From Chitinophaga sp. HK235 (GTDB taxonomy: Bacteria > Bacteroidota > Bacteroidia > Chitinophagales > Chitinophagaceae), in assembly GCF_018255755.1 (NCBI RefSeq), contig NZ_CP073766.1:4586501-4650500 (forward strand): a stretch of 64,000 bases of DNA. Direction: 5' to 3'. The notes below the pieces were generated by a model. That model was not told where the DNA came from. It saw nothing but the letters and a program-made list of their open reading frames with translations, and did no database searches. The translations under genes were made by a program, and so were the position numbers. The number at the start of each line of letters is the position of its first letter. Position 1 is the first letter of the stretch. Below, piece by piece: positions 15,480-24,252 of this stretch.

Positions 15480-17240
15480 CTATACTTTGTTGGCATTAAA
15501 CTGCATACTGTGCAGCTTGAAATAAAACCCTTCCAGCTTCAACAGCTCTTCATGGGTCCCCATCTCCTTGATCTCTCCCTTGTCCAGCACGATGATCTTA
15601 TCCGCCTTACTGATGGTAGACAGCCTGTGCGCAATAATCACAGCCGTCCGGTCGGCAATCAGCTTGTCGATGGCATTTTGTATCATCATCTCTGACTCGG
15701 TGTCAACAGAAGAGGTCGCTTCATCCAGTATCAGAATCGCCGGATTGTACAACAACGCCCGCACAAAGGAAATCAGCTGTCGCTGCCCCAACGATAAGGT
15801 ACTTCCCCTCTCCATCACCTGATAATCATAGCCTCCGGGCAACTGCATGATAAAATCATGTATCCCGATCAGCTTTGAAGCCTCTTCCACCTGCTCCCGC
15901 GTAATGGCACCGTTGTGCAGTGTAATGTTATCATAGATGGAACCGGAGAACAGGAACACATCCTGTAATACCACCCCGATCTTGCTGCGCAGCGCCTCCA
16001 GGGAATAGTCCGGTAATGCTATATCATCAATCTTAATACTACCCTTCTGGATTTCGTACAGCCTGTTCAGGATGCTGATAATAGTCGTCTTACCAGATCC
16101 GGTGTGCCCTACAATAGCCACCGTATCACCTGGTTTGGCCTGGAAAGTAATATCCTTCAGCACATAGCGGTCTTCTACATAAGCAAAAGAAACATGATCA
16201 AATGTAATGGCGCCCTGCATCTTGTCTGCCGGCTGATGGCCCTTGTCGGGGATATAGTCCTGGTTGTCCAGCACCTTAAATACGCGCTCGCTGGCCACCA
16301 TGCCCATCTGCAGGGTGTTAAACTTATCTGCCAGCATCCGCAGCGGACGGAACAACATATTCAGGTACATGATAAAAGCAATCATCACACCCTGGGTCAC
16401 TTCATAGTTCAGTACCTTGTTGGATCCCCACCATACCATCAGCCCCAGGGAAATAGCCAGGATAATTTCCACCACCGGAAAAAACACAGAGTAAGCGAAA
16501 ATGGCGTCAATATTGGCTTTCCGATGTTCTTTGTTGATATGCTTAAAACGGGCAAACTCCCGCTTCTCTGATGTAAAAGCCTGTACTACCACCATACCGG
16601 TGAGGTGTTCCTGTACAAAGGCATTCAGCGCAGACACCGCATTCCTGACACGGTAAAAAGACTTGTTGACACTCTCCTTAAACACATAAGTCGCGAAAAT
16701 CAATATTGGAAAAGGAGAAAGGCTGACCAGCGTCAAACGCCAGTCTGCCAAAAACATCACCACCAGGATGGCCACAATCGTCAGCAGGTCAGATACGATG
16801 GAAATAATACCTTCCGAAAACACATCATTGATGGCTTCGATATCGTTCACTGTACGAGTGGTGAGCGTACCGATCGGTGTTTTATCAAAAAATGCCAGGT
16901 TGAGGCGGATAATCTTTTTGTAGACGGTCACCCGCAGGTCTTTTACCACAGACTGTCCCAGCCAGTTGGTGAGATAAGAGAAATAAAACCTTACGACACT
17001 TTCGAGCAACAGTAAAACCATCTGTATGATGGTAACGGTGACGAGCATACGAGTCAGCTGACTGGCAATGTATTTATCTACGGTAACCTGGATCAGATAG
17101 GGTCTTAACGGGGAGATAACCGCAAAAATCACCGTCATCACCATGGACAGATATAAAGCCCGTTTATAAGGCGCCGCGAACGTGAAGATGCGTCGTAACA
17201 AACTAAAATCAAATACTTTCTTTACGGCCAGATTTTCCAA
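15480..17240 (-). CDS. ABC exporter, fused membrane and ATPase domains (MsbA/YheI-like)
   Basis: 586 residues: six-helix transmembrane domain (about 20-310) and nucleotide-binding domain (about 340-580). Walker A VGHTGSGKTT, signature TLSLGQRQLISF, Walker B AILILDEATSSVD and the H-loop IIAHRLSTI are all present. Such half-transporters dimerise and export lipids, peptides or drugs; the substrate is unknown. No ATG lies near the upstream stop, so the start is taken as the TTG at 17240. A TAGGTTTG -7 element is at 17266-17273. No neighbouring partner half-transporter, so a homodimer is likely. Confidence 0.93.
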   Translation of the reverse strand: MENLAVKKVFDFSLLRRIFTFAAPYKRALYLSMVMTVIFAVISPLRPYLIQVTVDKYIASQLTRMLVTVTIIQMVLLLLESVVRFYFSYLTNWLGQSVVKDLRVTVYKKIIRLNLAFFDKTPIGTLTTRTVNDIEAINDVFSEGIISIVSDLLTIVAILVVMFLADWRLTLVSLSPFPILIFATYVFKESVNKSFYRVRNAVSALNAFVQEHLTGMVVVQAFTSEKREFARFKHINKEHRKANIDAIFAYSVFFPVVEIILAISLGLMVWWGSNKVLNYEVTQGVMIAFIMYLNMLFRPLRMLADKFNTLQMGMVASERVFKVLDNQDYIPDKGHQPADKMQGAITFDHVSFAYVEDRYVLKDITFQAKPGDTVAIVGHTGSGKTTIISILNRLYEIQKGSIKIDDIALPDYSLEALRSKIGVVLQDVFLFSGSIYDNITLHNGAITREQVEEASKLIGIHDFIMQLPGGYDYQVMERGSTLSLGQRQLISFVRALLYNPAILILDEATSSVDTESEMMIQNAIDKLIADRTAVIIAHRLSTISKADKIIVLDKGEIKEMGTHEELLKLEGFYFKLHSMQFNANKV

Positions 17241-17265
17241 GGGATCGATGTTTAAAACTATACAA

Positions 17266-17273
17266 CAAACCTA
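17266..17273 (-). promoter_or_regulatory. -7 promoter element for the ABC exporter
   Basis: TAGGTTTG on the minus strand, exact TAnnTTTG match, 25 bases before the TTG start, with no ideal -33 element. Confidence 0.45.
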
Positions 17274-17343
17274 GTACAAAAATGCGAAAAGCTTCCTGCG
17301 ATTACACGAGAGGTTTTAGCGGCAGGGCCTGCAGTACATAAAA

Positions 17344-17374
17344 GAAGCCCGCCAGGCAAGAGCAGGCGGGCTTC
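17344..17374. terminator. Terminator after the His-Cys exported protein gene
   Basis: GAAGCCCGCC (17344-17353) pairs perfectly with GGCGGGCTTC (17365-17374) around an 11-base loop, followed by T-rich sequence on the minus strand. It lies 22 bases after the stop. Confidence 0.75.
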
Positions 17375-17396
17375 GTTATCTTTAACACAACAGGAA

Positions 17397-19601
17397 TTAC
17401 TTTTTCCCGCTGTCTTTCATAATCTGTCTGTATGCCTTGATGAAGATGGCACCCAGGTTTTTGTGCGGTGGCACATAGTCACTGAACAGCTCTTTATTAC
17501 GGGCATCCGGTGCAAACTTCTTCGCCAGCTGAGCCCACATCACTACCCAGTCTACATTTTTACCAGAGCGAACTACGTCTTCCAGGCTGTGGATGATCGG
17601 TTCGTTTACAAAGCGGGTACCTACCTGTTTGGAGGAGATGATATGCGCCTCCGGTGATTTCTCCAGTACTACGGCCAGGTTATGATAACCACCACAGGAA
17701 CCCAGCACTACTATCTTAGCAGAGCTTTGCAGGTTCTCCAGCGTAGTGTTGATATGATAGCTGTGTCCGCGGTGAATGAAGATGGTAGGATGAATATCGT
17801 TTTCGTCCAGGTATTCAGACAGTCGCTGGATGGCTTCCTTATCACCAGGTTCATCTATCGGCAGATTGGCGTAGATGGTGGTGGGCTTACCTTTCAGCGA
17901 AGTGATGGTTGCATAATACTTGTTCTTCACCACTTTCCAGTCGGATGACGGGAAGTTGGTCATGAAGCTGGCGAAAGACTCCTGTCCGTCTTTATCTCCA
18001 TAGAAAAATACCTGCTGGAATACACGGCCACTATCGCTTTGCAGCGCGTTGTGATCTACGTAATTGATCGGAGGCAGTGAAAATTCAGCAGCGATATCGG
18101 TAGCTTTGGTAGAATCGTTTTCGCCTTTGGCAGATTCTGTTTCGAACAGGCTGCTGAGCAGCTGATAGATCACGGTACCTCTTCTGTCGCTATGTTTTTT
18201 TACATAAGCCAGGTTTTTCTTTACTTCTGCTCTCAGGAAGCTGAGCAGTTTTTCATCCCGGATACTACCGAAGGAGTTAGCCACGTCCACAGCATCTTCC
18301 AGGTCTTCTGTTTTTTCCAGGTTCTGCACATATTTCTGCATCAAGTAGTTGGCGTTTTCGGGCGCCATGGATTTCAGGAAGTTGTCCAGGGTATTGAAAC
18401 CCGCTGCCATCGCGATAAATTTCTTGAAACGGTCGAAGTTGACCATCATCAGTAAACTGTCGCCGCGTGGCGGTTTCATACGTACCATCATCTGGTCGTA
18501 CAAACCCGCATTGTTGTGATTGGTATAACTGGAAGTAAACAGCTCTTCCTGACCGTTGATGATCAGATAATACAGCTCTTCAGGAGTAAATTCCTTCACG
18601 ATGCGGAAGCGCACATTGGCAGGTTCTTCGTGCAGGTCGTTCACCTCGCGGATATACAGCAGTGACTTGGCCTGCATATTTTCCATCATGGCCTTCATAC
18701 CGTAGGTAGACAGTCCTTCATTTTTGCGTTTCTGCAGCGCGATGGTGGACTTCACCATTTGTTTGTAATACTGGTAATCGTTTGATACAATTTTCTCCAG
18801 TTTCTCCATCGTGATGTTACCTGCCATCAGCTCATCGATGAAAGGCAGGATTTTGGTGCTCTGGGAAGATTGACCGATACGGACGATCTGTTGTACGATC
18901 GGGTCCGGATTTCTTTTGATGACATTGGCCATTGGCGTATAGGAAGTAGCATAGGTTAATACCTGATTGGGGTATTTACGTGCTACGGCCGCCACGATGG
19001 AGTCAACGCCCGGGTAGTGCAGGTAGTCCTGCAGCTTGGGCATCACGGTGTCCAGATTGTTGAAGGCATATTTGGTGAATACTTCGCCTTTGGCTTCGGT
19101 ATAGCCTGGGTTGTCGTGAAATATTTCGATAATACGCTCAGATCCTTCGAAAGAAAGATTTTTGATATAGGGAGCGATGCTTTTACCATTGATGTCGGCA
19201 TGCATCATATCACGGTAGGCAGTAACGATAGCCGGAGCTTCTTCCGGTTCAATACGGCCTCTGGCTCTTTTAACGTTAAAGTCTCTCAGCACCGAATAGA
19301 GACCGGTGAGATATTTTACTTTCAGACGATGGTCAAGCGCTCCGTCGGCTTCTATAGATGATTGCATATCATCTACCTGCTTCATGAGGGCATTAGTCAC
19401 TTGCAGATTAATCGTCTGATCCTCAGACACTTTTACAAAATCATCTGCTTTACCATCAAATTTTGCGGCAGCTGCCTGTTCCTTGTCAATGTTGTCATGT
19501 ATCCCTTGTCTCGTTATAGGTATCTGTGAATGAACACTTTGTGCGTGTACCCAACTGCTTTGAGAAGCTGCGAGTAAAAGGATGAATAGAAATTTTCTCA
19601 T
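17397..19601 (-). CDS. Exported protein with C-terminal caspase/CHAT-like His-Cys domain (putative)
   Basis: 734 residues from the ATG at 19601, chosen because it starts the signal peptide MRKFLFILLLAASQSSWVHA; nine further codons are open upstream. Residues about 25-520 are helical without a known signature. The C-terminal 200 residues alternate strands and helices: FFYGDKDGQESFASF, then TIFIHRGHSYH (His610, His613), then IVVLGSCGGYHN (Cys636). A His-containing strand followed about 25 residues later by a Gly-Ser-Cys-Gly strand is the catalytic layout of caspase-fold (CHAT, C14, C25) peptidases. Family assignment is inference; the protease activity and substrate are unknown. Monocistronic, divergent from the two-component operon. 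Confidence 0.8.
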   Translation of the reverse strand: MRKFLFILLLAASQSSWVHAQSVHSQIPITRQGIHDNIDKEQAAAAKFDGKADDFVKVSEDQTINLQVTNALMKQVDDMQSSIEADGALDHRLKVKYLTGLYSVLRDFNVKRARGRIEPEEAPAIVTAYRDMMHADINGKSIAPYIKNLSFEGSERIIEIFHDNPGYTEAKGEVFTKYAFNNLDTVMPKLQDYLHYPGVDSIVAAVARKYPNQVLTYATSYTPMANVIKRNPDPIVQQIVRIGQSSQSTKILPFIDELMAGNITMEKLEKIVSNDYQYYKQMVKSTIALQKRKNEGLSTYGMKAMMENMQAKSLLYIREVNDLHEEPANVRFRIVKEFTPEELYYLIINGQEELFTSSYTNHNNAGLYDQMMVRMKPPRGDSLLMMVNFDRFKKFIAMAAGFNTLDNFLKSMAPENANYLMQKYVQNLEKTEDLEDAVDVANSFGSIRDEKLLSFLRAEVKKNLAYVKKHSDRRGTVIYQLLSSLFETESAKGENDSTKATDIAAEFSLPPINYVDHNALQSDSGRVFQQVFFYGDKDGQESFASFMTNFPSSDWKVVKNKYYATITSLKGKPTTIYANLPIDEPGDKEAIQRLSEYLDENDIHPTIFIHRGHSYHINTTLENLQSSAKIVVLGSCGGYHNLAVVLEKSPEAHIISSKQVGTRFVNEPIIHSLEDVVRSGKNVDWVVMWAQLAKKFAPDARNKELFSDYVPPHKNLGAIFIKAYRQIMKDSGKK

Positions 19602-19632
19602 TGTAGATGTACTTTTCACTCCGACCAAATAG

Positions 19633-19640
19633 CAAATTTA
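19633..19640 (-). promoter_or_regulatory. -7 promoter element for the His-Cys protein gene
   Basis: TAAATTTG on the minus strand, exact TAnnTTTG match, 32 bases upstream of the ATG at 19601. Confidence 0.45.
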
Positions 19641-19800
19641 CAACCAATTTATCATAGCTGAGAAGGATCAGCTGCTATTGTATCAGAATCAGAAATATAC
19701 GGATAGAAAAATAAATGGATATCATATACTGCTAAAATTCTATGTAACTTGCTGGCATTCAACGGAAAAAAGAGTGGTATTGAATTAACAATTTCATAAT

Positions 19801-19841
19801 GTTAATTTTCCATTAATCACGGAACCGGCTGTTTAATTTTG
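19801..19841 (+). promoter_or_regulatory. Promoter region of the two-component operon with 11-base direct repeats
   Basis: GTTAAT at 19801 and ATTAAT at 19812 are spaced exactly 11 bases, followed by the -7 element TAATTTTG (19834-19841). Spacing of one helical turn resembles PhoB-type binding sites and may allow autoregulation. Confidence 0.4.
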
Positions 19842-19867
19842 TGCCGTCTTTTTAAAGCAAATTTTTT

Positions 19868-20551
19868 ATGGTAGACCAAGCGGTTGCAGGTAAAATACTG
19901 GTAGTAGATGATGAGTTGGACATCCTGGAGATTATCAGCTACAATCTCAAATCGGCAGGTTACGACACCGTAACAGCCAAAGACGGCAGCGAGGCTATAC
20001 AGAAAGCAAAAATATTCCGGCCCGATCTGATCATGCTGGATATCATGATGCCCAACAAAAATGGTATCGACACCTGTCGGGAACTCAGGAAGATTCCTGA
20101 TTTTAAAGATACCATGGTGCTGTTCCTGACAGCGCTCAACGATGAAAAATCTGAAATTGACGGTTTGAATATGGGCGCCGATGACTATATCGCCAAACCC
20201 ATCAAACCCAAATTACTGGTAAGTCGTATCAACGCCCTTTTCCGCCGCCTGCATAAAGCAGAAGAAACACAGGTACAGCTGGGCGATCTGATCATAGACC
20301 GGGAAAAATTCACCGTTACCTACAAAGGTCAGGAAATCATACTTGCCAAAAAGGAATTTGAGTTGTTACAGCTGCTCGCCTCCAAACCAGGCCGTGTATT
20401 CCTGCGCAATGAGATCCTGAACCAGGTATGGGGTACAGAAGTGATCGTTGGTGACCGAACCATCGATGTGCATATTCGTAAAATACGGCAGAAAATAGGG
20501 ATCGACCTGATCACCACCGTAAAGGGAGTAGGTTATAAATTTGAAATGTAA
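19868..20551 (+). CDS. OmpR/PhoB-type response regulator
   Basis: 227 residues. Receiver domain (about 8-122) with acidic pair Asp14-Asp15, phospho-acceptor Asp58 (LIMLDIMMP), Thr in FLTALND and Lys in YIAKPIKP. A winged-helix DNA-binding domain follows, ending TIDVHIRKIRQKIG and TVKGVGYKFEM. It activates or represses promoters when phosphorylated. It is followed 182 bases later by a histidine kinase gene and lies near a phosphate-selective porin, so a PhoB role is likely but not proved; Bacteroidota carry several such pairs. Confidence 0.93.
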   Translation: MVDQAVAGKILVVDDELDILEIISYNLKSAGYDTVTAKDGSEAIQKAKIFRPDLIMLDIMMPNKNGIDTCRELRKIPDFKDTMVLFLTALNDEKSEIDGLNMGADDYIAKPIKPKLLVSRINALFRRLHKAEETQVQLGDLIIDREKFTVTYKGQEIILAKKEFELLQLLASKPGRVFLRNEILNQVWGTEVIVGDRTIDVHIRKIRQKIGIDLITTVKGVGYKFEM

Positions 20552-20733
20552 GCGGATAACGCTCGCTCCTGAAAAAATAAAATTCCTCTGACGGAAACCC
20601 GGCATTTCCTCCACCAGAACTATTGTTAACCGTGAGCGACCCATGCCCGGCGCTAATGGCGAATGGCTTTTTTATGGCAAGAAAGAAATTTAAAGTAATT
20701 TCCCATTATTATACTAATTACTCACTTTGGAGT

Positions 20734-21792
20734 ATGTTTAAAGCAAAAAACCTGTCCCCGCAAAAACTGGCGGGATTTACAGCCCTGGTGCTATCAGCCA
20801 TAATAGCACTCGGCAGCTACCTGGTGGATGGTAACTGGAAAATAGTATTGGGAGCCTTCCTACTCACTTTCCTGGTATCTTACTACCTCTATCTGTATAC
20901 GCTGCAGAACTTCATCTACAGAAAGATAAAACTCATCTATAAGTTTATCTATCAAACCAAAGCGTCCAAAAGGGAAGAGTTTTTCCATAAAAATATCCTT
21001 CCCCTGAAGACCATTGAAGAGGTAAGCGAAGATGTGGAGAAGTGGGCCAGCCAGAAAAAGGAAGAACTGGAAAACCTGCGTCGTAATGAAGCTTTCCGGA
21101 AAGAGTTCCTGCTCAACCTGTCACATGAGCTTAAAACGCCCATCTTCGCAGTACAGGGCTATATCCACACCCTGCTGGATGGTGCCCTTGAAGATCCGGC
21201 AGTGAATAAACTGTTCCTGAAAAACGCCACCAAAAATATCGACCGCCTTTGCCGCCTGATAGACGACCTCGATGAAATCTCCAAGCTGGAAAGCGGCGAG
21301 ATGACGATCAACAGCGAGACTTTCGTTATCCAGGACCTGTTAAAAGACGTGTTCGACACCCTCTCCCTGAAAGCCAATACCAAAGGCATTAAATTCAGTA
21401 TCAAAAAAGGTTGCGAAGCACCTGTCCCTGTGCTGGCCGACAAGGAAAAAATCCGTCAGGTACTTATTAACCTGGTAGACAACTCCATCAAATACGGCAA
21501 ACCCGACGGCCATACTGTGGCCAGCATCTACAACATGGATGACAAAAGGGTGCTGGTGGAAATCTCCGACGATGGTATCGGCATGGCGGAAGAACACCTC
21601 CCCCGCGTATTTGAACGTTTTTACCGGACAGACCGGGCACGCAGCCGCGATATCGGCGGAACAGGCCTGGGGCTGGCCATCGTAAAACATATCGTGGAAG
21701 CACACGACCAGTCCATCACCGTACGCAGTAAACCGGAGATAGGCAGCACATTCGGCTTTACTATGGAAGCCGGCAAAGAATCCATGTTGTAA
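20734..21792 (+). CDS. Sensor histidine kinase (PhoR-like)
   Basis: 352 residues from the ATG at 20734, chosen for the TTTGGAG ribosome site seven bases upstream; the open frame extends 37 codons further. Two membrane helices (about 11-30 and 37-55) are followed by a short coiled linker, then HisKA with phospho-acceptor His131 (NLSHELKTP). The ATPase domain has N box LINLVDNSIKYG, G1 DDGIGM and G2 GGTGLGLAIVKH. There is almost no periplasmic loop, as in PhoR, which senses through partner proteins. It phosphorylates the regulator just upstream; its stop lies two bases from the convergent porin stop. Confidence 0.92.
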   Translation: MFKAKNLSPQKLAGFTALVLSAIIALGSYLVDGNWKIVLGAFLLTFLVSYYLYLYTLQNFIYRKIKLIYKFIYQTKASKREEFFHKNILPLKTIEEVSEDVEKWASQKKEELENLRRNEAFRKEFLLNLSHELKTPIFAVQGYIHTLLDGALEDPAVNKLFLKNATKNIDRLCRLIDDLDEISKLESGEMTINSETFVIQDLLKDVFDTLSLKANTKGIKFSIKKGCEAPVPVLADKEKIRQVLINLVDNSIKYGKPDGHTVASIYNMDDKRVLVEISDDGIGMAEEHLPRVFERFYRTDRARSRDIGGTGLGLAIVKHIVEAHDQSITVRSKPEIGSTFGFTMEAGKESML

Positions 21793-21794
21793 TA

Positions 21795-23123
21795 TCAGAA
21801 ACGGAACTGCATCCGGCAGGTCAGCACATTATCCTTCACATCAGAGGTAAAGCCTGCCAGGCTTGTATTTTCATTCTCCACCCAGTCGTAGTACACCATA
21901 AACTTCAGGTGCTCGTTGGGGTAGTATACATAGCCCATACCCAGGGTATTGTAGCGGATATCTGCTGCAGTGAGATTGGTGCCGGGGGCGCCGATCTCTT
22001 TTCCTTTTACATCCTTATTGGGGTCGTACCAGTCGTATTTAACTACCAGCTGATGCCGGTCACTGGCCAGATTTTGTATAAAATACAGATAAGCACCATC
22101 AAAGCGCCGGATATACAGCGGCAGTCGGTTACCCTGCGCATCTGTAGGGATCACACCAGGTGTTTCTGTTGTATTCGCCGTAGCTGTCTGAGATCCGCGG
22201 ATATATTCTGCCCTGAACTGGGTATACCCTCTCCCGGGCCCGTTGGGTATCCTCAGCTGTACATCAGCACCGTAGTAATGACGGGGCGCAATCCTGCCCA
22301 CATTATGCCCGCTGGAATCCAGTACAAAAGCCTTTTGTCCGTTTACAGTACCCATGCGGTAAATGGAGGGGGTAAACTGTTCCATACCTCCGTACAATAC
22401 AGATACACCGGCAGACAGTACCCATTTGTTGCCTTTAAAACGATAAGGCTTCATGGCTATACGCCCGATAAAATCCTTATGACTGTCGAAATCGGTAGGC
22501 CCGGTAAGTCCCTGCCCGTTGAACAGGCCCGCATCTATTTTGAGATAACGCAGGGGATGGTTTTTCCGGCGGGGTTCAAAAGACACCATCGCCCCGAGGT
22601 CCCGCTCCGTTTTCATCAGTATCTGTGACATGCGGCCACGCTCCGGCGTTTCACGGTCGGCAGAGGAAAGATTTACCTCATAACCAAAAGGCCGGGCAAA
22701 CATACCACCTGCCAGCGAAAACATATTAAAGCGGGATTCAAACACACGGCCGTAGAAGTCCCGGATAAACACACCCCGCTCCGTTCCATCAAACTGAAAG
22801 GCAAACTGCACTACCGGCATATCATGGTGATCGTAACGCTCATAATCCACGCGTATACGTCCACGACGCAGCGAAAAACGATTGTTGACAGCCGGAGGAA
22901 AATCACCACCGGCATAACTGCTGATACCTTTCGCCTCCGCCAGCTGGAACTGAGGCTGAATATAACCACTGAAACGCAGCGCGTCATATTTCTGGTACAT
23001 GGCGATCATCCCTTTCCCCAACTCAGTGGTGGTATCAATCATATCCATCAGGAATTGTGCCCTGGCAACAGAAAAAGTGCCTGATAGAAGGGCTGTCAGG
23101 AGAAGAGCTCTGAACATTCGCAT
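21795..23123 (-). CDS. Phosphate-selective porin O/P family protein
   Basis: 442 residues. Signal peptide MRMFRALLLTALLSGTFSVARA. The mature part is a beta-barrel with features of the OprO/OprP family (FSGYIQPQFQLAEAKG, NNRFSLRRGRIRVDYERYDHHD, AFQFDGTERGVFIRDFYGR) and the terminal strand NVLTCRMQFRF ending in Phe. Such porins pass phosphate or polyphosphate across the outer membrane. It is convergent with, and adjacent to, a PhoB/PhoR-like pair, which supports phosphate-starvation control. A TACTTTTG -7 element at 23143-23150 lies 20 bases upstream. Confidence 0.88.
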   Translation of the reverse strand: MRMFRALLLTALLSGTFSVARAQFLMDMIDTTTELGKGMIAMYQKYDALRFSGYIQPQFQLAEAKGISSYAGGDFPPAVNNRFSLRRGRIRVDYERYDHHDMPVVQFAFQFDGTERGVFIRDFYGRVFESRFNMFSLAGGMFARPFGYEVNLSSADRETPERGRMSQILMKTERDLGAMVSFEPRRKNHPLRYLKIDAGLFNGQGLTGPTDFDSHKDFIGRIAMKPYRFKGNKWVLSAGVSVLYGGMEQFTPSIYRMGTVNGQKAFVLDSSGHNVGRIAPRHYYGADVQLRIPNGPGRGYTQFRAEYIRGSQTATANTTETPGVIPTDAQGNRLPLYIRRFDGAYLYFIQNLASDRHQLVVKYDWYDPNKDVKGKEIGAPGTNLTAADIRYNTLGMGYVYYPNEHLKFMVYYDWVENENTSLAGFTSDVKDNVLTCRMQFRF

Positions 23124-23142
23124 CAGTTCATAAAAATTTGCG

Positions 23143-23150
23143 CAAAAGTA
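23143..23150 (-). promoter_or_regulatory. -7 promoter element for the phosphate porin
   Basis: TACTTTTG on the minus strand, an exact TAnnTTTG match. There is no TTG at -33, which suggests activator dependence. Confidence 0.55.
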
Positions 23151-23174
23151 GGATTTTCAGGGAGATGTTGTTCA

Positions 23175-23193
23175 GTTAATCCCTCGTTAATCC
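23175..23193. promoter_or_regulatory. Two GTTAATCC direct repeats, 11 bases apart
   Basis: GTTAATCC at 23175-23182 and again at 23186-23193 on the plus strand, in the shared upstream region of the porin and the AraC gene. One-turn spacing fits a dimeric regulator such as PhoB; an AraC operator is the alternative. Confidence 0.45.
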
Positions 23194-23253
23194 GACATTG
23201 TCCAGGTCAATAAACCAGGTGAATGGCTTAAATTGATAGGATTATTACCTCTT

Positions 23254-24168
23254 ATGAAAACGTCAACTCTGGAACACTGGGAATGGAAAGCACAGCAAGC
23301 CATTGCCTATGCCCGAAATCACCCTTTCATGGATATCAGCCTGCAGAAAGTTGCAGATATGCTGTCAGTCTCAAAAGATAATTTCTCACACAAGTTTGCC
23401 AAACTAATGGGAGAACCTTATCTCCATTTTGTAAAACGCAGCAGACTGGAAGCCGGCATAGGATACCTGCGACACAGCAATTTCAGTATCAGCGAAATCA
23501 GTGAAAGGTGCGGCTATACCAACGAATCATTTTCCAAAGCTATCCGCGGCTGGTTCAACGCCAGCCCGACTACTATCAGGGAGGTGGATTATCTGCCGGC
23601 AGAACTGCATACGCTGGAACAAACCAGAATTGTTACAGACTCCCACCAGGACTACGAGGAATACTTTAACATGGAACGCACAGTAGATGAAAAACTGCCC
23701 GCCTTCACCCTTTATTACAACATACTCCCCGGTATCAGTGACCCCGTTAGGGGAATGGTGGTATACATGGATAAATACACAGAACAACTCCGGACCCTGA
23801 TAGCTGCCGTTAAAATGGACACTCCAAGGATCATCACCGGCACACTGGATGTTGTTCCCGTTACCACCTACGACCGCATGATGATGTACGTAGGACTGCT
23901 GCTCCCCAACATCGCGTCCAACGATCAGGCACATTACCGGATTATGGTAGAGTACCACGAACGCTTTAAGCTGGTGGACATGCAAATACCTGAGGGACAT
24001 TATAAAAAGCTGGAAGTGCCCCTCAGCTTTTCTGAAGCAGGACTTCCCATGTACAAATTCATTAACAGCAACTGCAGGGAAGGGAATTTTAAAATGCGGA
24101 CCAATAACTTCTTTATCTCGCTACCAGAACCACACCGCTCCGAAATCTTTATTCCCTGGCAGAAATAG
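23254..24168 (+). CDS. AraC family regulator with GyrI-like effector domain
   Basis: 304 residues from the ATG at 23254; an upstream ATG seven codons earlier is possible, and neither has a strong ribosome site. Residues about 5-110 carry two AraC helix-turn-helix motifs (ISLQKVADMLSVSKDNFSHKFAKLMG; SISEISERCGYTNESFSKAIRGWFNASP). Residues about 130-300 resemble the GyrI/SbmC ligand-binding fold (TYDRMMMYVGLLL, IPEGHYKKLEVPLSF). This architecture binds small molecules and activates stress or efflux genes. It is divergent from the porin and shares its upstream region. The effector is unknown. Confidence 0.88.
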   Translation: MKTSTLEHWEWKAQQAIAYARNHPFMDISLQKVADMLSVSKDNFSHKFAKLMGEPYLHFVKRSRLEAGIGYLRHSNFSISEISERCGYTNESFSKAIRGWFNASPTTIREVDYLPAELHTLEQTRIVTDSHQDYEEYFNMERTVDEKLPAFTLYYNILPGISDPVRGMVVYMDKYTEQLRTLIAAVKMDTPRIITGTLDVVPVTTYDRMMMYVGLLLPNIASNDQAHYRIMVEYHERFKLVDMQIPEGHYKKLEVPLSFSEAGLPMYKFINSNCREGNFKMRTNNFFISLPEPHRSEIFIPWQK

Positions 24169-24199
24169 TACGTACGATGCACTTACTGACATAAAACAA

Positions 24200-24231
24200 A
24201 AAAGACGCAAAGGATCTCCTTGCGTCTTTTT
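24200..24231. terminator. Bidirectional terminator between AraC and MBOAT genes
   Basis: AAAAGACGCAAAGGA (24200-24214) pairs with TCCTTGCGTCTTTT with one bulged A; T-runs flank it on both strands. It serves the convergent AraC-type gene and the MBOAT operon. Confidence 0.8.
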
Positions 24232-24252
24232 GTTTATCATCTTTTATCAGGA

